NCBI GenBank assembly: GCA_018645325.1
Contig: JABGOU010000009.1
Coordinates: forward strand, 1-64,000
Direction of reading: 5' to 3'
Source of the DNA: Desulfobacula sp.
GTDB lineage: Bacteria > Desulfobacterota > Desulfobacteria > Desulfobacterales > Desulfobacteraceae
Length of the DNA stretch: 64,000 nucleotides
The notes below the pieces were generated by a model. It worked only from the letters and a program-made list of their open reading frames with translations. It did not search any database and was not told where the DNA came from. Each line of letters starts with the position of its first letter. The first letter of the stretch is position 1. Shown piece by piece: positions 54,734 to 63,353 of the stretch. The position numbers and the translations under genes were made by a program.

Positions 54734-55435
54734 ATGAAAAAGAACATCACCCTTATTGCCATCTTAATTGCATTGTTTTTTATGCCCCAGAATGGTCTGG
54801 CCCAACCCAAAATTTTGATTGATATGCCTGTATTTAACTTTGAATTAATTCCAGAGGGAGTTTCCATTGCCCATGAATTTAAAATTAAAAATATTGGGGA
54901 TACACTTTTGCATATTAATGATGTCCTGCCTCCCTGAGGGTGCGACAAGCACTCCTTTGACAGGCAAATTCCTCCGGGTGGGGAAGGTAAAATCAAGCTT
55001 AGTTTTAAAACTGATGGGTATGGCGGAAAGACCATGAAAAAAGTGATTCAGGTCAAGACCGATGATCCCGGGAAAAAAAAATTCCATCTGGTTGTCACAG
55101 GGCCTGTTGAAAAAATTGTGGATATTCTCCCTGGATCTGTTTTTCTTAAAGGTGTTCCAGGTGATACTTTAGAGACGGTAGTCAATATAATTCCTGTTGA
55201 AAAGTATTCGTTTTCAATACTGGGAATGGAGCAAAAGGGTAATACGGGAATTCATCTTAAGCTTATTGAATCAAAAGCGGGTAAGAAATCCTGGCAGGTC
55301 AAGATCAAATGCACATCAGACAAGGCGCAGAATCTGTATGATATAGTGACCCTTAAAACAGACAGCCTGTACAAACCAAAATTGATCATAAGAGTACATG
55401 CCATTTTTATTGAAAAAAAGGCACTGAAATCCTAA
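54734..55435 (+). CDS. DUF1573-family exported protein with in-frame TGA: probable selenoprotein
   Basis: A 233-codon reading frame interrupted only by TGA at 54935-54937 (codon 68). It begins with a signal peptide (KKNITLIAILIALFF, cut after GLAQ). Upstream of the TGA, FELIPEGVSIAHEFKIKNIG and LLHINDVLPP match DUF1573; downstream, GCDKHSFDRQIPPGGEGKI and GGKTMKKVIQVKTDDPGKK continue the same domain in the same frame. The family has CGC where this protein has TGA-Gly-Cys, so TGA likely encodes selenocysteine. A second domain follows (~residues 130-233). A longer start at 54581, coupled to the upstream gene, would add 51 residues before the signal peptide. A nonsense mutation is the alternative. 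Confidence 0.7.
54938..54985 (+). promoter_or_regulatory. Candidate SECIS region after the in-frame TGA
   Basis: Two hairpins lie directly downstream of the TGA: GGGTGC/GCACTC (54938-54943 with 54949-54954) and TTCCTC/GGGGAA (54969-54974 with 54980-54985) with loop CGGGT. Bacterial SECIS elements sit in this interval, but neither hairpin has been shown to fit the SelB-binding consensus. Confidence 0.3.
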
Positions 55436-55464
55436 TTTGAACATTTTTTTAAGAAAATTTATAT

Positions 55465-56097
55465 ATGGATATTTTAAAAATAAAAGCAGTTGTGTTTGAC
55501 TGTGACGGTGTAATGTTTGACACAGCCCTGGCCAACAGGAAATATTATGATGAAGTACTCCAGATATTTGGAAAGCCACGGCTTAATGAAGAACAGTTTA
55601 TTAATATTCATATGATGACTATAAGAGGTGCCATTGAGTATCTTTTCCCGGAAATGGATGACCTTTCAAGTGTATATGACAATCTTAAAAATATTGGATA
55701 TAAAAAATTCATTAAATTCATGAGCATGGAAAAAGGGCTCAAAGAGCTTCTTATAAAGCTCAAAGACAAGGGATATATCAGAGGGATCGCTACCAACCGG
55801 ACTAATACCATGGAAAAGGTATTGGAAGACTATGGTCTGGAAGACTATTTCGAAGTAGTAGTTACGGCTGCAAAAGTTAAAAAACCAAAACCTGATCCTG
55901 AACAATTGCTGTTAATAATGGAAAAATTTGAATTGAAACCGGATGAGATTTTTTTTATCGGGGATTCTGATTATGACCAGCAGGCAGCAGTTCGTGCTAA
56001 GGTAAGATTTGCTGCATTTAAAAACCCAGATCTTAAAGCAGAGTTTTACCTAGAATCAATGGATGATATTGCTGAAATTTTCCAGATAAATCAATAA
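55465..56097 (+). CDS. HAD-superfamily phosphatase
   Basis: A 210-residue HAD hydrolase. Motif I VFDCDGVMFDT (nucleophile and acid Asp), Thr in GIATNRTNTM (motif II), Lys in KKPKPDPE (motif III) and IGDSDYDQQAA (motif IV). A helical cap follows motif I. Similar to phosphoglycolate phosphatase/beta-phosphoglucomutase-like proteins; substrate not assignable. Confidence 0.85.
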   Translation: MDILKIKAVVFDCDGVMFDTALANRKYYDEVLQIFGKPRLNEEQFINIHMMTIRGAIEYLFPEMDDLSSVYDNLKNIGYKKFIKFMSMEKGLKELLIKLKDKGYIRGIATNRTNTMEKVLEDYGLEDYFEVVVTAAKVKKPKPDPEQLLLIMEKFELKPDEIFFIGDSDYDQQAAVRAKVRFAAFKNPDLKAEFYLESMDDIAEIFQINQ

Positions 56098-56102
56098 AAT
56101 TC

Positions 56103-56131
56103 TTGACAAATTTGTCAATCATCAATACATC
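56103..56131 (+). promoter_or_regulatory. sat promoter with palindrome over the -35 box
   Basis: TTGACA (56103-56108), 17-base spacer, TACATC (56126-56131). The -35 is the left half of a perfect 16-base palindrome TTGACAAATTTGTCAA (56103-56118), the architecture of a CRP/FNR-type operator. A perfect 10-base hairpin (56161-56184) lies in the leader. Confidence 0.55.
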
Positions 56132-56220
56132 TTACAAGATTTTTTAAGTTGGAATTTTAGATAAATGTTTTGGTAAACATTTATTAAGGCGGTTAAACAT
56201 AAATAAGGAGAATGAAGTAT

Positions 56221-57498
56221 ATGTCTAAATTAGTAGCACCTCATGGTGGAAAAGGACTTGTAATTTGCAAGCTTGAAGGCGCAGAACTTGAAGCAGAACA
56301 GAAAAAAGCCGCAGGGCTTGCCAAGATTGAAATTTCTTCCCAGGTTAAAGGCGACTTGATCATGCTCGGTATCGGCGGTTTCAGTCCGCTTAATGGTTTC
56401 ATGACCAAAGCTGACTGGAAAGGGGTTTGCGCGGATTTCCTTCTTGCTGACGGTACGTTCTGGCCAGTGCCTGTTATGCTGGATGCTGCCAAAGAAGTAG
56501 CAGCAGAGATTAACATCGGTGACGAAGTTGCCCTTGAAAGAAATGGTGAAATTTATGCCACCATGAAAATCGAAGATAAATTTGAAGTGACCGAAGACGA
56601 GAAAAAATGGGAATGCGAAAAAGTTTATAAAGGTCATGGCGAAGAATCAGCAGATGATGTGTTCTGGAAAATTGCCATGGAAGATCACCCAGGTGTTCAG
56701 ATGGTTATGGCCAGAAAAGAAATTTGTCTTGCAGGCCCTGTAAAAGTTCTTTCAGAAGGTGAATTTCCTGAAAAATTCAAAGGTGTTTATCTTACACCCA
56801 CTGAAACCCGTGCCATCTTTGATGAAAGAGGCTGGGCCAATGTTGCTTCCATGCAGCTTAGAAACCCCATGCACCGATCCCATGAACATTTAGCAAAAAT
56901 TGCGGCAGATGTTTGTGATGGTGTATTTATCCATTCACTGGTCGGTTCCTTGAAACCAGGCGATATCCCGGCAGATGTTCGTATTGAATGTATTGACACT
57001 CTGATTAAGGGTTTCTTTGTTCCTGAACATGTTGTCAATGGCGGATATCCCCTTGACATGAGATATGCAGGTCCAAGAGAAGGTCTTCTCCATGCCACTT
57101 TCCGTCAGAACTACGGGGTTAACAGAATGATCATTGGTCGTGACCATGCCGGTGTTGGTGATTTCTATACTCTTTTTGAAGCACAGGAAATTTTTGATAT
57201 CATCCCTGCACCTGAAGGCGAAGGCAAAGCGCTTCTCTGCGAAGCTTTGAAAATCGACTGGACTTTTTACTGCCACAAATGTGACGGCATGGCTTCCATG
57301 AGAACCTGTCCACATGGCAAAGATGACAGGGTTATTCTTTCCGGAACCAAACTGCGCCACGCACTTTCCAACAACGAAGAAGTTGTGGATCATTTTGGCC
57401 GAGAAGAAGTTCTGGTTATCTTAAGAAAATACTATGCATCCCTGACTGAAAAAGTTGAAGTAAAACTCCAGAGTCATGCAGAAGGAAGCAAAATGTAA
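56221..57498 (+). CDS. sat: Sulfate adenylyltransferase (ATP sulfurylase)
   Basis: About 425 residues; activates sulfate to adenosine-5'-phosphosulfate, the first step of dissimilatory sulfate reduction. [12 protein letters not shown] is the nucleotide-binding Hxx[18 protein letters not shown] a second conserved element, and [13 protein letters not shown] a zinc-like Cys site common in sulfate-reducer enzymes. The ATG at 56221 is preferred: AAGGAG is 10 bases upstream, whereas the in-frame ATG at 56212 is 1 base from it. Single-gene transcript; apr and qmo genes are not in the window. Confidence 0.95.
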   Translation: MSKLVAPHGGKGLVICKLEGAELEAEQKKAAGLAKIEISSQVKGDLIMLGIGGFSPLNGFMTKADWKGVCADFLLADGTFWPVPVMLDAAKEVAAEINIGDEVALERNGEIYATMKIEDKFEVTEDEKKWECEKVYKGHGEESADDVFWKIAMEDHPGVQMVMARKEICLAGPVKVLSEGEFPEKFKGVYLTPTETRAIFDERGWANVASMQLRNPMHRSHEHLAKIAADVCDGVFIHSLVGSLKPGDIPADVRIECIDTLIKGFFVPEHVVNGGYPLDMRYAGPREGLLHATFRQNYGVNRMIIGRDHAGVGDFYTLFEAQEIFDIIPAPEGEGKALLCEALKIDWTFYCHKCDGMASMRTCPHGKDDRVILSGTKLRHALSNNEEVVDHFGREEVLVILRKYYASLTEKVEVKLQSHAEGSKM

Positions 57499-57542
57499 TT
57501 TAAGTCTTTTTAAAGACCATTATATTTTTCGAGTATAAAATT

Positions 57543-57582
57543 AAGCGGGCTGTGTTTTGATGCAAAGACAGCCCGCTTTTTT
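57543..57582 (+). terminator. Rho-independent terminator of sat
   Basis: AAGCGGGCTGT (57543-57553) pairs perfectly with ACAGCCCGCTT (57568-57578), followed by TTTT. Confidence 0.9.
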
Positions 57583-57803
57583 ATGGTCAATTCAGCATTG
57601 ATTAATTTCTTTTATAAAAACCTATAGCAGTACCTACAATAGAGTTTCTAAAAATATGATAGATTAAGATCGCCTTTGAGCAACATCGATGATGTTGGTA
57701 TCAAGAACTTTTAATCACGCATGATAGAAAGTGGTACGCTAGTATCGGAACATATTTATGAGATTTGCTATAATCCAGGGAATAACCAGGTTTTTTTCAG
57801 GAC

Positions 57804-57839
57804 AAAAAAAAGGCAGGATGAATTTTCATCCTGCCTTTT
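57804..57839 (-). terminator. Rho-independent terminator of the PEP-CTERM gene
   Basis: AAGGCAGGATGAA and TTCATCCTGCCTT form a long stem; on the minus strand it runs into eight T residues. It may also stop transcripts from sat. Confidence 0.85.
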
Positions 57840-57871
57840 AAAGTTAAAGTTAAAGTTAAATTAAGATTAGA

Positions 57872-58447
57872 TTATTTCTTTTTTGTTTTCCTTCCAATTC
57901 CTGCAATTCCCAAAAGACCGATTCCAAAAAGGATCATGGTGGCGGGTTCTGGAACAGGTGAACTCACATTGAATGCTGTGATATGGCTGACTTTACCGAT
58001 ATTGATGTCTTTCTCGTCCGCACCAAAATTTTCTAAATCGATTACAGCCCATGACAGATCATCCAGGTTGCTGAACAGGAAATTTGTATAGTTGATTTTT
58101 ACATTTCCCGTCTTGATCATATAGTATTCTGGAGAATTCTTCAATTGACTCGCATATTCGGTCCCAGTCGCAGGATCAGTATCAGTCAGGGTCCAGTCAA
58201 AGTCAATGTCAATTTTATAACTAAAGGTCACATCAAAACCAAGTACTTTTTTTACCCAGGCTGTTTCTGTGTCAGGCTTGCTGTCTGAAAGGTCTGCCTT
58301 GTAAAGCAGCTTATCAACACTTCCCACATCAGTTGTACCGTTTATGGTTAACGAAAAAGCCTGCAGGGTAAAACAAAGGCTGATGACAAGACAGGTGACA
58401 AGACAGGTGATGGCAAGGCAGGTTCTTTTATATAATTGATTTTTCAT
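57872..58447 (-). CDS. PEP-CTERM sorting-domain protein
   Basis: A 191-residue exported protein. Signal peptide at the N-terminus (CLAITCLVTCLVISLCFTLQ). The C-terminus VPEPATMILFGIGLLGIAG followed by a basic tail is a textbook PEP-CTERM signal, recognised by exosortase and linked to extracellular polysaccharide in Gram-negative bacteria. The middle is a beta-rich domain of unknown role (FDVTFSYKIDIDFDWTLTD). It has its own terminator. No exosortase gene is in the window. Confidence 0.85.
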   Translation of the reverse strand: MKNQLYKRTCLAITCLVTCLVISLCFTLQAFSLTINGTTDVGSVDKLLYKADLSDSKPDTETAWVKKVLGFDVTFSYKIDIDFDWTLTDTDPATGTEYASQLKNSPEYYMIKTGNVKINYTNFLFSNLDDLSWAVIDLENFGADEKDINIGKVSHITAFNVSSPVPEPATMILFGIGLLGIAGIGRKTKKK

Positions 58448-58715
58448 TTAAGTTTACTCCATTTTAAATAAAGCGTGATTGCTGTTGTATAAAGTTTAAA
58501 TTATTATAGAGCAATATTGATGCCATGCTTTAATATCTGGCCCTTAATAAAAGGAAAAACCTTGTTTAAGCCGCTATTCCTGACTAAAACAGGTTACAGC
58601 CTTGGTGTAAATTATAAATTTTATTATTGTTGTGAAAAGATCCGGTAAAGAATTACACAGATTATGGGTAAAAATTTACATAAATTATAGGTAAATTATT
58701 TTTGTCACGGTTTTT

Positions 58716-59579
58716 TTATTCCCGGTTCAATTTAAGAATCAAGTCATACACTTTTTTTTTTGACAATTTGAATTCGCCTGAAATCTGTCTGGCTAAATCT
58801 GAAGTTCCAAGATCCGTGGTTGCAAGCCTTTTGCAGACGATATTTTCAAGTTGCCCTTTATCAATGGGTTTTTCTTCCAATTGACCTTGAACAAATAGAG
58901 AACATTCTCCTTTAATGACTTCTTTTTCTTCAAGCGCTTTAAGGATCTCAGACAGGCTGCCCCGGATATACTCTTCGTGGAGTTTGGTGATCTCCCTTGC
59001 AAGGCAGGCGTTTCGATCTCCAAGAATTTTAAGTATATTTTCAATAAGGAGTTTAATCCGCCTTGGAGATTCATAAATGATGAGGGTTGCACTTTGATTT
59101 ACTATCGCTTCAAGTGCCTGGTTTTGCTTTTGCTGTTTTTTAGGTAAAAACCCCAGGAATAGAAAAGAATCGGTTGGAAGCCCTGATACGCTTAATCCTG
59201 CAATGGCAGCACTGCATCCTGGAATGGGAATGATGGACAGGTTTTCTTTGGCAACTGCTGCGACAAGTTTATATCCTGGATCTGAAATAGATGGTGTGCC
59301 GGCATCAGAGATCAGGGCAATATCAAGGCCTTTTTTTAACTGGGCAATGAACTGGGGTGTTCTATTTATTTCATTGTGCTCATGGCAGGATACAAGTTTT
59401 GTATCGATCCCATAATGGGAAAGCAGTTTTCTAGAGTGCCGGGTATCTTCTGCTGCTATAAGATCTACCTGTTTTAAGCGCTTTACGGCCCTGAATGTGA
59501 TGTCTTCGAGGTTCCCCACAGGTGTTGCAACAATATACAGGGTGCCAACGGAATTTGGGGTATCTATTTCAACGACCAT
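58716..59579 (-). CDS. rsmI: 16S rRNA (cytidine-1402 2'-O) methyltransferase
   Basis: A 287-residue tetrapyrrole-methylase-fold enzyme: TLYIVATPVGNLEDITFRA, AEDTRHSRKLL, ALISDAGTPSISDPG and IIYESPRRI are diagnostic. It methylates C1402 in the decoding centre. Last of the minus-strand ffh-to-rsmI run. Confidence 0.95.
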   Translation of the reverse strand: MVVEIDTPNSVGTLYIVATPVGNLEDITFRAVKRLKQVDLIAAEDTRHSRKLLSHYGIDTKLVSCHEHNEINRTPQFIAQLKKGLDIALISDAGTPSISDPGYKLVAAVAKENLSIIPIPGCSAAIAGLSVSGLPTDSFLFLGFLPKKQQKQNQALEAIVNQSATLIIYESPRRIKLLIENILKILGDRNACLAREITKLHEEYIRGSLSEILKALEEKEVIKGECSLFVQGQLEEKPIDKGQLENIVCKRLATTDLGTSDLARQISGEFKLSKKKVYDLILKLNRE

Positions 59580-59593
59580 TGTTAATAACCCGT

Positions 59594-59959
59594 TTAATAT
59601 TTTTGGAAAGCATTCTTAATTAAATGAATGTCAAAGCTGCCATTTTTTTCTATAACTTCAATCACATCAAATCTCATCCTGGAATTGAATAGCTTTTTTT
59701 CTTTTAGATAAAAAGAGGCACCCAGGATAATTTTTTTTTGTTTTGAATAAGTGATTGATTCTTTTGGCAGCCCTTTTTTAAGGCTGCGTCTTGTTTTAAC
59801 TTCAATAAAACACAGGCAGTCTCTGTCTTTGGCAATAATGTCTATTTCAGCTATTTTCGTTCTATAATTGGTCTCAAGAATGGTAAACCCGCGAGTTTGT
59901 ATAAAGGATAGGGCTGCTTTTTCACCGCGATGTCCCAGGTTTTTTCGATCATCTGTCAT
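59594..59959 (-). CDS. yraN: YraN/UPF0102 nuclease-fold protein
   Basis: A 121-residue protein with the endonuclease-like signature EIDIIAKDRDCLCFIEVKTR (E-x-D...E-V-K). Predicted Holliday-junction-resolvase-like fold of unknown role. It overlaps rnhB by 11 bases, the usual neighbour. Confidence 0.92.
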   Translation of the reverse strand: MTDDRKNLGHRGEKAALSFIQTRGFTILETNYRTKIAEIDIIAKDRDCLCFIEVKTRRSLKKGLPKESITYSKQKKIILGASFYLKEKKLFNSRMRFDVIEVIEKNGSFDIHLIKNAFQKY

Positions 59960-60599
59960 TTATCATCTCTCTTACCCCTTTAAAAGTACTCCTGTGAACA
60001 GGGCAGGGACCGTGTTTTAATATGGCTTCCCTGTGGGCTTTGGTGGGATAACCTTTGTGCTGGATAAAATTGTAGTGGGGATATTTTTCATGAAGTTTCG
60101 TCATTATGGCATCTCTTGTGACCTTTGCAATAATAGAGGCGGCAGCAATGGAAATGCTTCTGGAATCTCCTTTGATTAAAGCTGCCTGGTCAATGTCCAT
60201 GTCTATGGGAAATTTGCCGTCAATAAGAAGAAAATCCGGCACAGGGAAATCAGGTGGGATTGAAAGATTTTCAACGGCCCGTTTCATGGAGAGCAGGGAT
60301 GCCTGAAGAATGTTAATTTGATCTATCTCATTGTGTGAGGCAATACCTGTAGCAACCGCAATTGCCTTTTCCCTGATAACAGGAAAGAGATCATTTCTTT
60401 TCTTTTCCGACAGCTTCTTGGAGTCATTAACCCCGGTACAGACAAAATCCCGGGGCAGGATCACGGCAGCAGAGACGACAGGACCGGCAAGGGGTCCCCT
60501 GCCGGCCTCATCAACACCTGCTATTATTTTATACCCGCGGGTTCTTGCCTTGTGTTCAAACTGCCACATCAGCAAACCCGATAAGGGATTTTTATGCAA
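59949..60599 (-). CDS. rnhB: Ribonuclease HII
   Basis: A 216-residue enzyme that cleaves RNA in RNA/DNA hybrids. [17 protein letters not shown] carries the first Asp-Glu pair, LLIDGKFP and [12 protein letters not shown] the rest. An internal ATG at 60569 ([12 protein letters not shown]) would give a more usual length; the start at 60599 overlaps rplS by eight bases. Confidence 0.94.
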   Translation of the reverse strand: MHKNPLSGLLMWQFEHKARTRGYKIIAGVDEAGRGPLAGPVVSAAVILPRDFVCTGVNDSKKLSEKKRNDLFPVIREKAIAVATGIASHNEIDQINILQASLLSMKRAVENLSIPPDFPVPDFLLIDGKFPIDMDIDQAALIKGDSRSISIAAASIIAKVTRDAIMTKLHEKYPHYNFIQHKGYPTKAHREAILKHGPCPVHRSTFKGVREMINDR

Positions 60600-60942
60600 A
60601 CCGTTTTTCTTTAATCCTTGCAGCTTTTCCTCTAAGATTTCTAAGATAATAGAGTTTGGATCTTCTAACTCTTCCTTTTGTTACCACTTCAATTCTATCA
60701 AGGGCAGGGGAAAAAAGCGGAAATATTCTTTCAACGCCAATACCGCCGGAAATTTTTCTTACCGTAAAACGGGCACTTGCATATCCTTTGGTTTTTTTAA
60801 TTACCACACCCTGGAATATCTGAATACGCTCTTTTTCACCCTCTTTGATTTTTACATGTACTTTTACAGTATCACCTGAATCAAATGCAGGGATATCAAG
60901 ACGTAATTGTTCTCTTTCCAGTTTTTCAATTATATTACTCAT
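60592..60942 (-). CDS. rplS: 50S ribosomal protein L19
   Basis: About 116 residues: [32 protein letters not shown] and the end [18 protein letters not shown]. The ATG at 60942 is chosen for its AGGAGG site 5 bases upstream; an in-frame start at 60990 lies inside the previous gene. Confidence 0.95.
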   Translation of the reverse strand: MSNIIEKLEREQLRLDIPAFDSGDTVKVHVKIKEGEKERIQIFQGVVIKKTKGYASARFTVRKISGGIGVERIFPLFSPALDRIEVVTKGRVRRSKLYYLRNLRGKAARIKEKRFA

Positions 60943-60979
60943 GTTTCCTCCTAATAGTCTTTCCTTTTGGCAAAGGGCC

Positions 60980-61543
60980 TTATCTGCCATTTATAATTCT
61001 GTCTAAATAAATTGATGCAGCAGACCTGACAGAAAGGTGATTGTAATCAGTATTCCCAAAAATCGGGTCTAAAGTAAAATCACAAATATCAATCAATTCA
61101 TCTGCCAGTCCCCATGCCGTTCCAAAAATAATGACATGGGAAGCTTTATTATCAAGTTTTTGCTTTAACACTTCTATTGTTATTGAACCGGTTGTCTTTT
61201 TTGCACTCGTGGCAATGGTCACCACCGGTTCTTTTCTTTCCTGTTCAATTGAGGAGACTGCATCCTCAAATGTCTTGCTTACCTGAATGAGTTCCAGGGC
61301 TTTTTTTCTGAACGGATTCAGTTTTCCGCCAACTCCTTTTGTCCAGTGCTCAATAACCTTACTGGCCAGTATCGCCTGGTCTTCATAAGGGGTTATAACA
61401 TAAAACCCTCTTACACCAAAGGTGATGGATGCCCTTGCAATATCATGCAGATCTATGGTTGTCAGGGCTGATCCAATGGGTTGATTTTTCTTGTTTATCA
61501 CAGGAAAATGGATTAATGCCACGTAAAGATTATTCTCTAGCAA
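60980..61543 (-). CDS. SPOUT-type RNA methyltransferase linked to trmD (Methyltrn_RNA_4)
   Basis: A 187-residue protein of the SAM-dependent RNA methyltransferase family often encoded between trmD and rpl[21 protein letters not shown] opens it and [17 protein letters not shown] with [15 protein letters not shown] resembles the knotted SAM-binding end. The target nucleotide is not known. It overlaps trmD by 14 bases. Confidence 0.82.
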   Translation of the reverse strand: MLENNLYVALIHFPVINKKNQPIGSALTTIDLHDIARASITFGVRGFYVITPYEDQAILASKVIEHWTKGVGGKLNPFRKKALELIQVSKTFEDAVSSIEQERKEPVVTIATSAKKTTGSITIEVLKQKLDNKASHVIIFGTAWGLADELIDICDFTLDPIFGNTDYNHLSVRSAASIYLDRIINGR

Positions 61544-62282
61544 GGCTTTCCAACTCCTGACTCCATTGCCTTAATATTGCTTTTTCTTCAGCATTTGGTT
61601 TGTTTTTTTTAAAAAGATCCGGTCGTTTCAAAAATGTCCGTTGAAGAGATGATTTTTTCCTCCATAAGCTTATCTTTTCATGATCCCCGGATAATAGTAC
61701 CTCGGGAACGTTCAGGCCTTCAAATTCTTCCGGTCTTGTATATTGTGCATACTCAAGTCGATCATCTGTAAATGAATCTGACCGGCAGGATTCACAACTT
61801 CCCAATACCCCCGGAATTAACCTGGCAACTGAATCGATGATGACCATGGATGCAAGCTCTCCACCCGTCATAACATAATCCCCGATTGAGATCTCTTCAT
61901 CAACAAGCGAGGTATATATTCGTTCATCAATCCCTTCATATCTTCCACACACAAAAATAAGCCCCTCATTTTTACAGGATAGTTCAAATGCCTTTTCCTG
62001 GTTGAACCTTGTCCCCTGTGGGCTCATCAGTACAACCTTAGATCCGGGATCATTTTTTTTTGCCTGTAAAATAGCAGCCATTAAGGATTCAGGCTTCATT
62101 ATCATTCCGCTTCCACCACCATAGGGCCTGTCATCAACCGTGTTATGGCGATCTGTTGAGAAATCTCTGATATTAATACAATGCCCTCTTATCAGACCTT
62201 TCTCAATACCCCTTGAAATCATACCATGCTCAAAAAAAGAGCTGATGAATTCCGGAAAAAGGGTCAGTACACTAAAGTCCAT
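61530..62282 (-). CDS. trmD: tRNA (guanine-37 N1) methyltransferase
   Basis: A 250-residue knotted methyltransferase preventing frameshifts. It starts MDFSVLTLFPEF and has DRPYGGGSGMIMKPE, CGRYEGIDERI and IGDYVMTGGELA. The start codon overlaps the rimM stop by one base. Confidence 0.96.
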   Translation of the reverse strand: MDFSVLTLFPEFISSFFEHGMISRGIEKGLIRGHCINIRDFSTDRHNTVDDRPYGGGSGMIMKPESLMAAILQAKKNDPGSKVVLMSPQGTRFNQEKAFELSCKNEGLIFVCGRYEGIDERIYTSLVDEEISIGDYVMTGGELASMVIIDSVARLIPGVLGSCESCRSDSFTDDRLEYAQYTRPEEFEGLNVPEVLLSGDHEKISLWRKKSSLQRTFLKRPDLFKKNKPNAEEKAILRQWSQELESLARE

Positions 62283-62794
62283 TAGTAATCCTCTGGCAGC
62301 TTTGTCTGAAGAATATTTTTCTCAAGATCAACGGATTCAACAAAGTGTTTATGCATTGGAACCAGAGTTTCCTGGTCTTTATCAGTTACAACCAGAACGT
62401 CATTTGCTCCGGTTGGGAAGATATCGGTTATCCTGCCGATAAACCCTTTTTTATGATCAATCACACCAAGGCCCAGAAGGTCTTGCCAATACCAGGTGTC
62501 CTCTTCCGGTTCAGGTAATTGATTTCGATTAATGAAAATCTCTTTGCCTATGAGATCTTCGGCAAGGTTTCGAGTGTCAATCCCTTTAAGGGAGAGTATG
62601 ATCCCTTTTTTATAGGATAAGGCCTTAATGATAGTAAACCTTTCTCCATCTTCCTCTTCTGATTTTAAAAGAACTATTATGCCCGGACAAAAGGTATTAA
62701 CCGACTCTGCAAAGGACCAGACCTTAAGATTACCATTAAGTCCATGAACTCCGGTTACCTTGCCTATAGTAAACGAAGTGGTTTTGTTCATCAT
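62282..62794 (-). CDS. rimM: 16S rRNA processing protein RimM
   Basis: A 170-residue 30S assembly factor with an N-terminal RimM domain (FTIGKVTGVHGLNGNLKV) and a PRC-barrel C-terminal half (WYWQDLLGLGVIDHKKGF, VLVVTDKDQETLVPM). Directly abuts khpA. Confidence 0.95.
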   Translation of the reverse strand: MMNKTTSFTIGKVTGVHGLNGNLKVWSFAESVNTFCPGIIVLLKSEEEDGERFTIIKALSYKKGIILSLKGIDTRNLAEDLIGKEIFINRNQLPEPEEDTWYWQDLLGLGVIDHKKGFIGRITDIFPTGANDVLVVTDKDQETLVPMHKHFVESVDLEKNILQTKLPEDY

Positions 62795-63025
62795 CTATTC
62801 AATAATTTCTAGAACAGTACGTTTTTTAAATTTGGTTGATGCCGCACTTAAAATTGTTCGCATGGCCCTTGCCGATCTTCCCTGCTTACCGATTACTTTG
62901 CCCAGATCCTCTTTTGCCACCTTAAGTTCTAAAACAGAAGTCTGATCTCCGCTAACCTCTGATACTTGAACTTGATCAGGGCTGTCTACCAGTGCTTTTG
63001 CAATGTATTCTATCAGCTCTTTCAT
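62795..63025 (-). CDS. khpA: KH-domain RNA-binding protein KhpA
   Basis: A 76-residue KH protein with the GxxG loop in [16 protein letters not shown]. Binds RNA, with KhpB in many bacteria. Lies in the conserved rpsP-khpA-rimM-trmD order. Confidence 0.94.
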   Translation of the reverse strand: MKELIEYIAKALVDSPDQVQVSEVSGDQTSVLELKVAKEDLGKVIGKQGRSARAMRTILSAASTKFKKRTVLEIIE

Positions 63026-63088
63026 AAACAGATCTCCTAAAATTTAGGTCTTGCAAATACTTAAGGCTGCCTTTAAAGCATATAATGC

Positions 63089-63337
63089 TTAAGCGTTGCT
63101 GACACCCTGCTGTTTTAATATACTCTGTACAGTAGGTGACGGCTTGGCACCTTCGCCTAACCAATATTTTACTCTGTCTTCTTTCAGTGTAATCGCAACG
63201 GGCTCAACCATTGGGTTGTAGGTACCTAAGAGCTCTAAAAATCTGCCATCTCTTGGTTTCTCAATGTCAGCAGCTACTATTCGGTAAAAAGGTTTCTTTT
63301 TTGTTCCTTTTCTGGTCAATCTGATTCTTACGGCCAT
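63089..63337 (-). CDS. rpsP: 30S ribosomal protein S16
   Basis: An 82-residue S16 starting [20 protein letters not shown] with [12 protein letters not shown]. Sixteen bases separate its start from the ffh stop. Confidence 0.96.
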   Translation of the reverse strand: MAVRIRLTRKGTKKKPFYRIVAADIEKPRDGRFLELLGTYNPMVEPVAITLKEDRVKYWLGEGAKPSPTVQSILKQQGVSNA

Positions 63338-63353
63338 ATTCTTTTTTTTCTCC

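Larger units (their letters stand above)
57499..57871. other. Intergenic region between sat and the PEP-CTERM gene
   Basis: Contains the two terminators at 57543-57582 and 57804-57839 and a triple TTAAAG hexamer repeat near 57838-57858. I see nothing recognisable between 57583 and 57800. Confidence 0.6.

Noticed and set aside
54581..55435. Two separate genes split at 54937
   Set aside because: Both halves are one DUF1573-type domain in the same frame, joined by a single TGA at a conserved Cys position, so one selenoprotein gene is the simpler reading.
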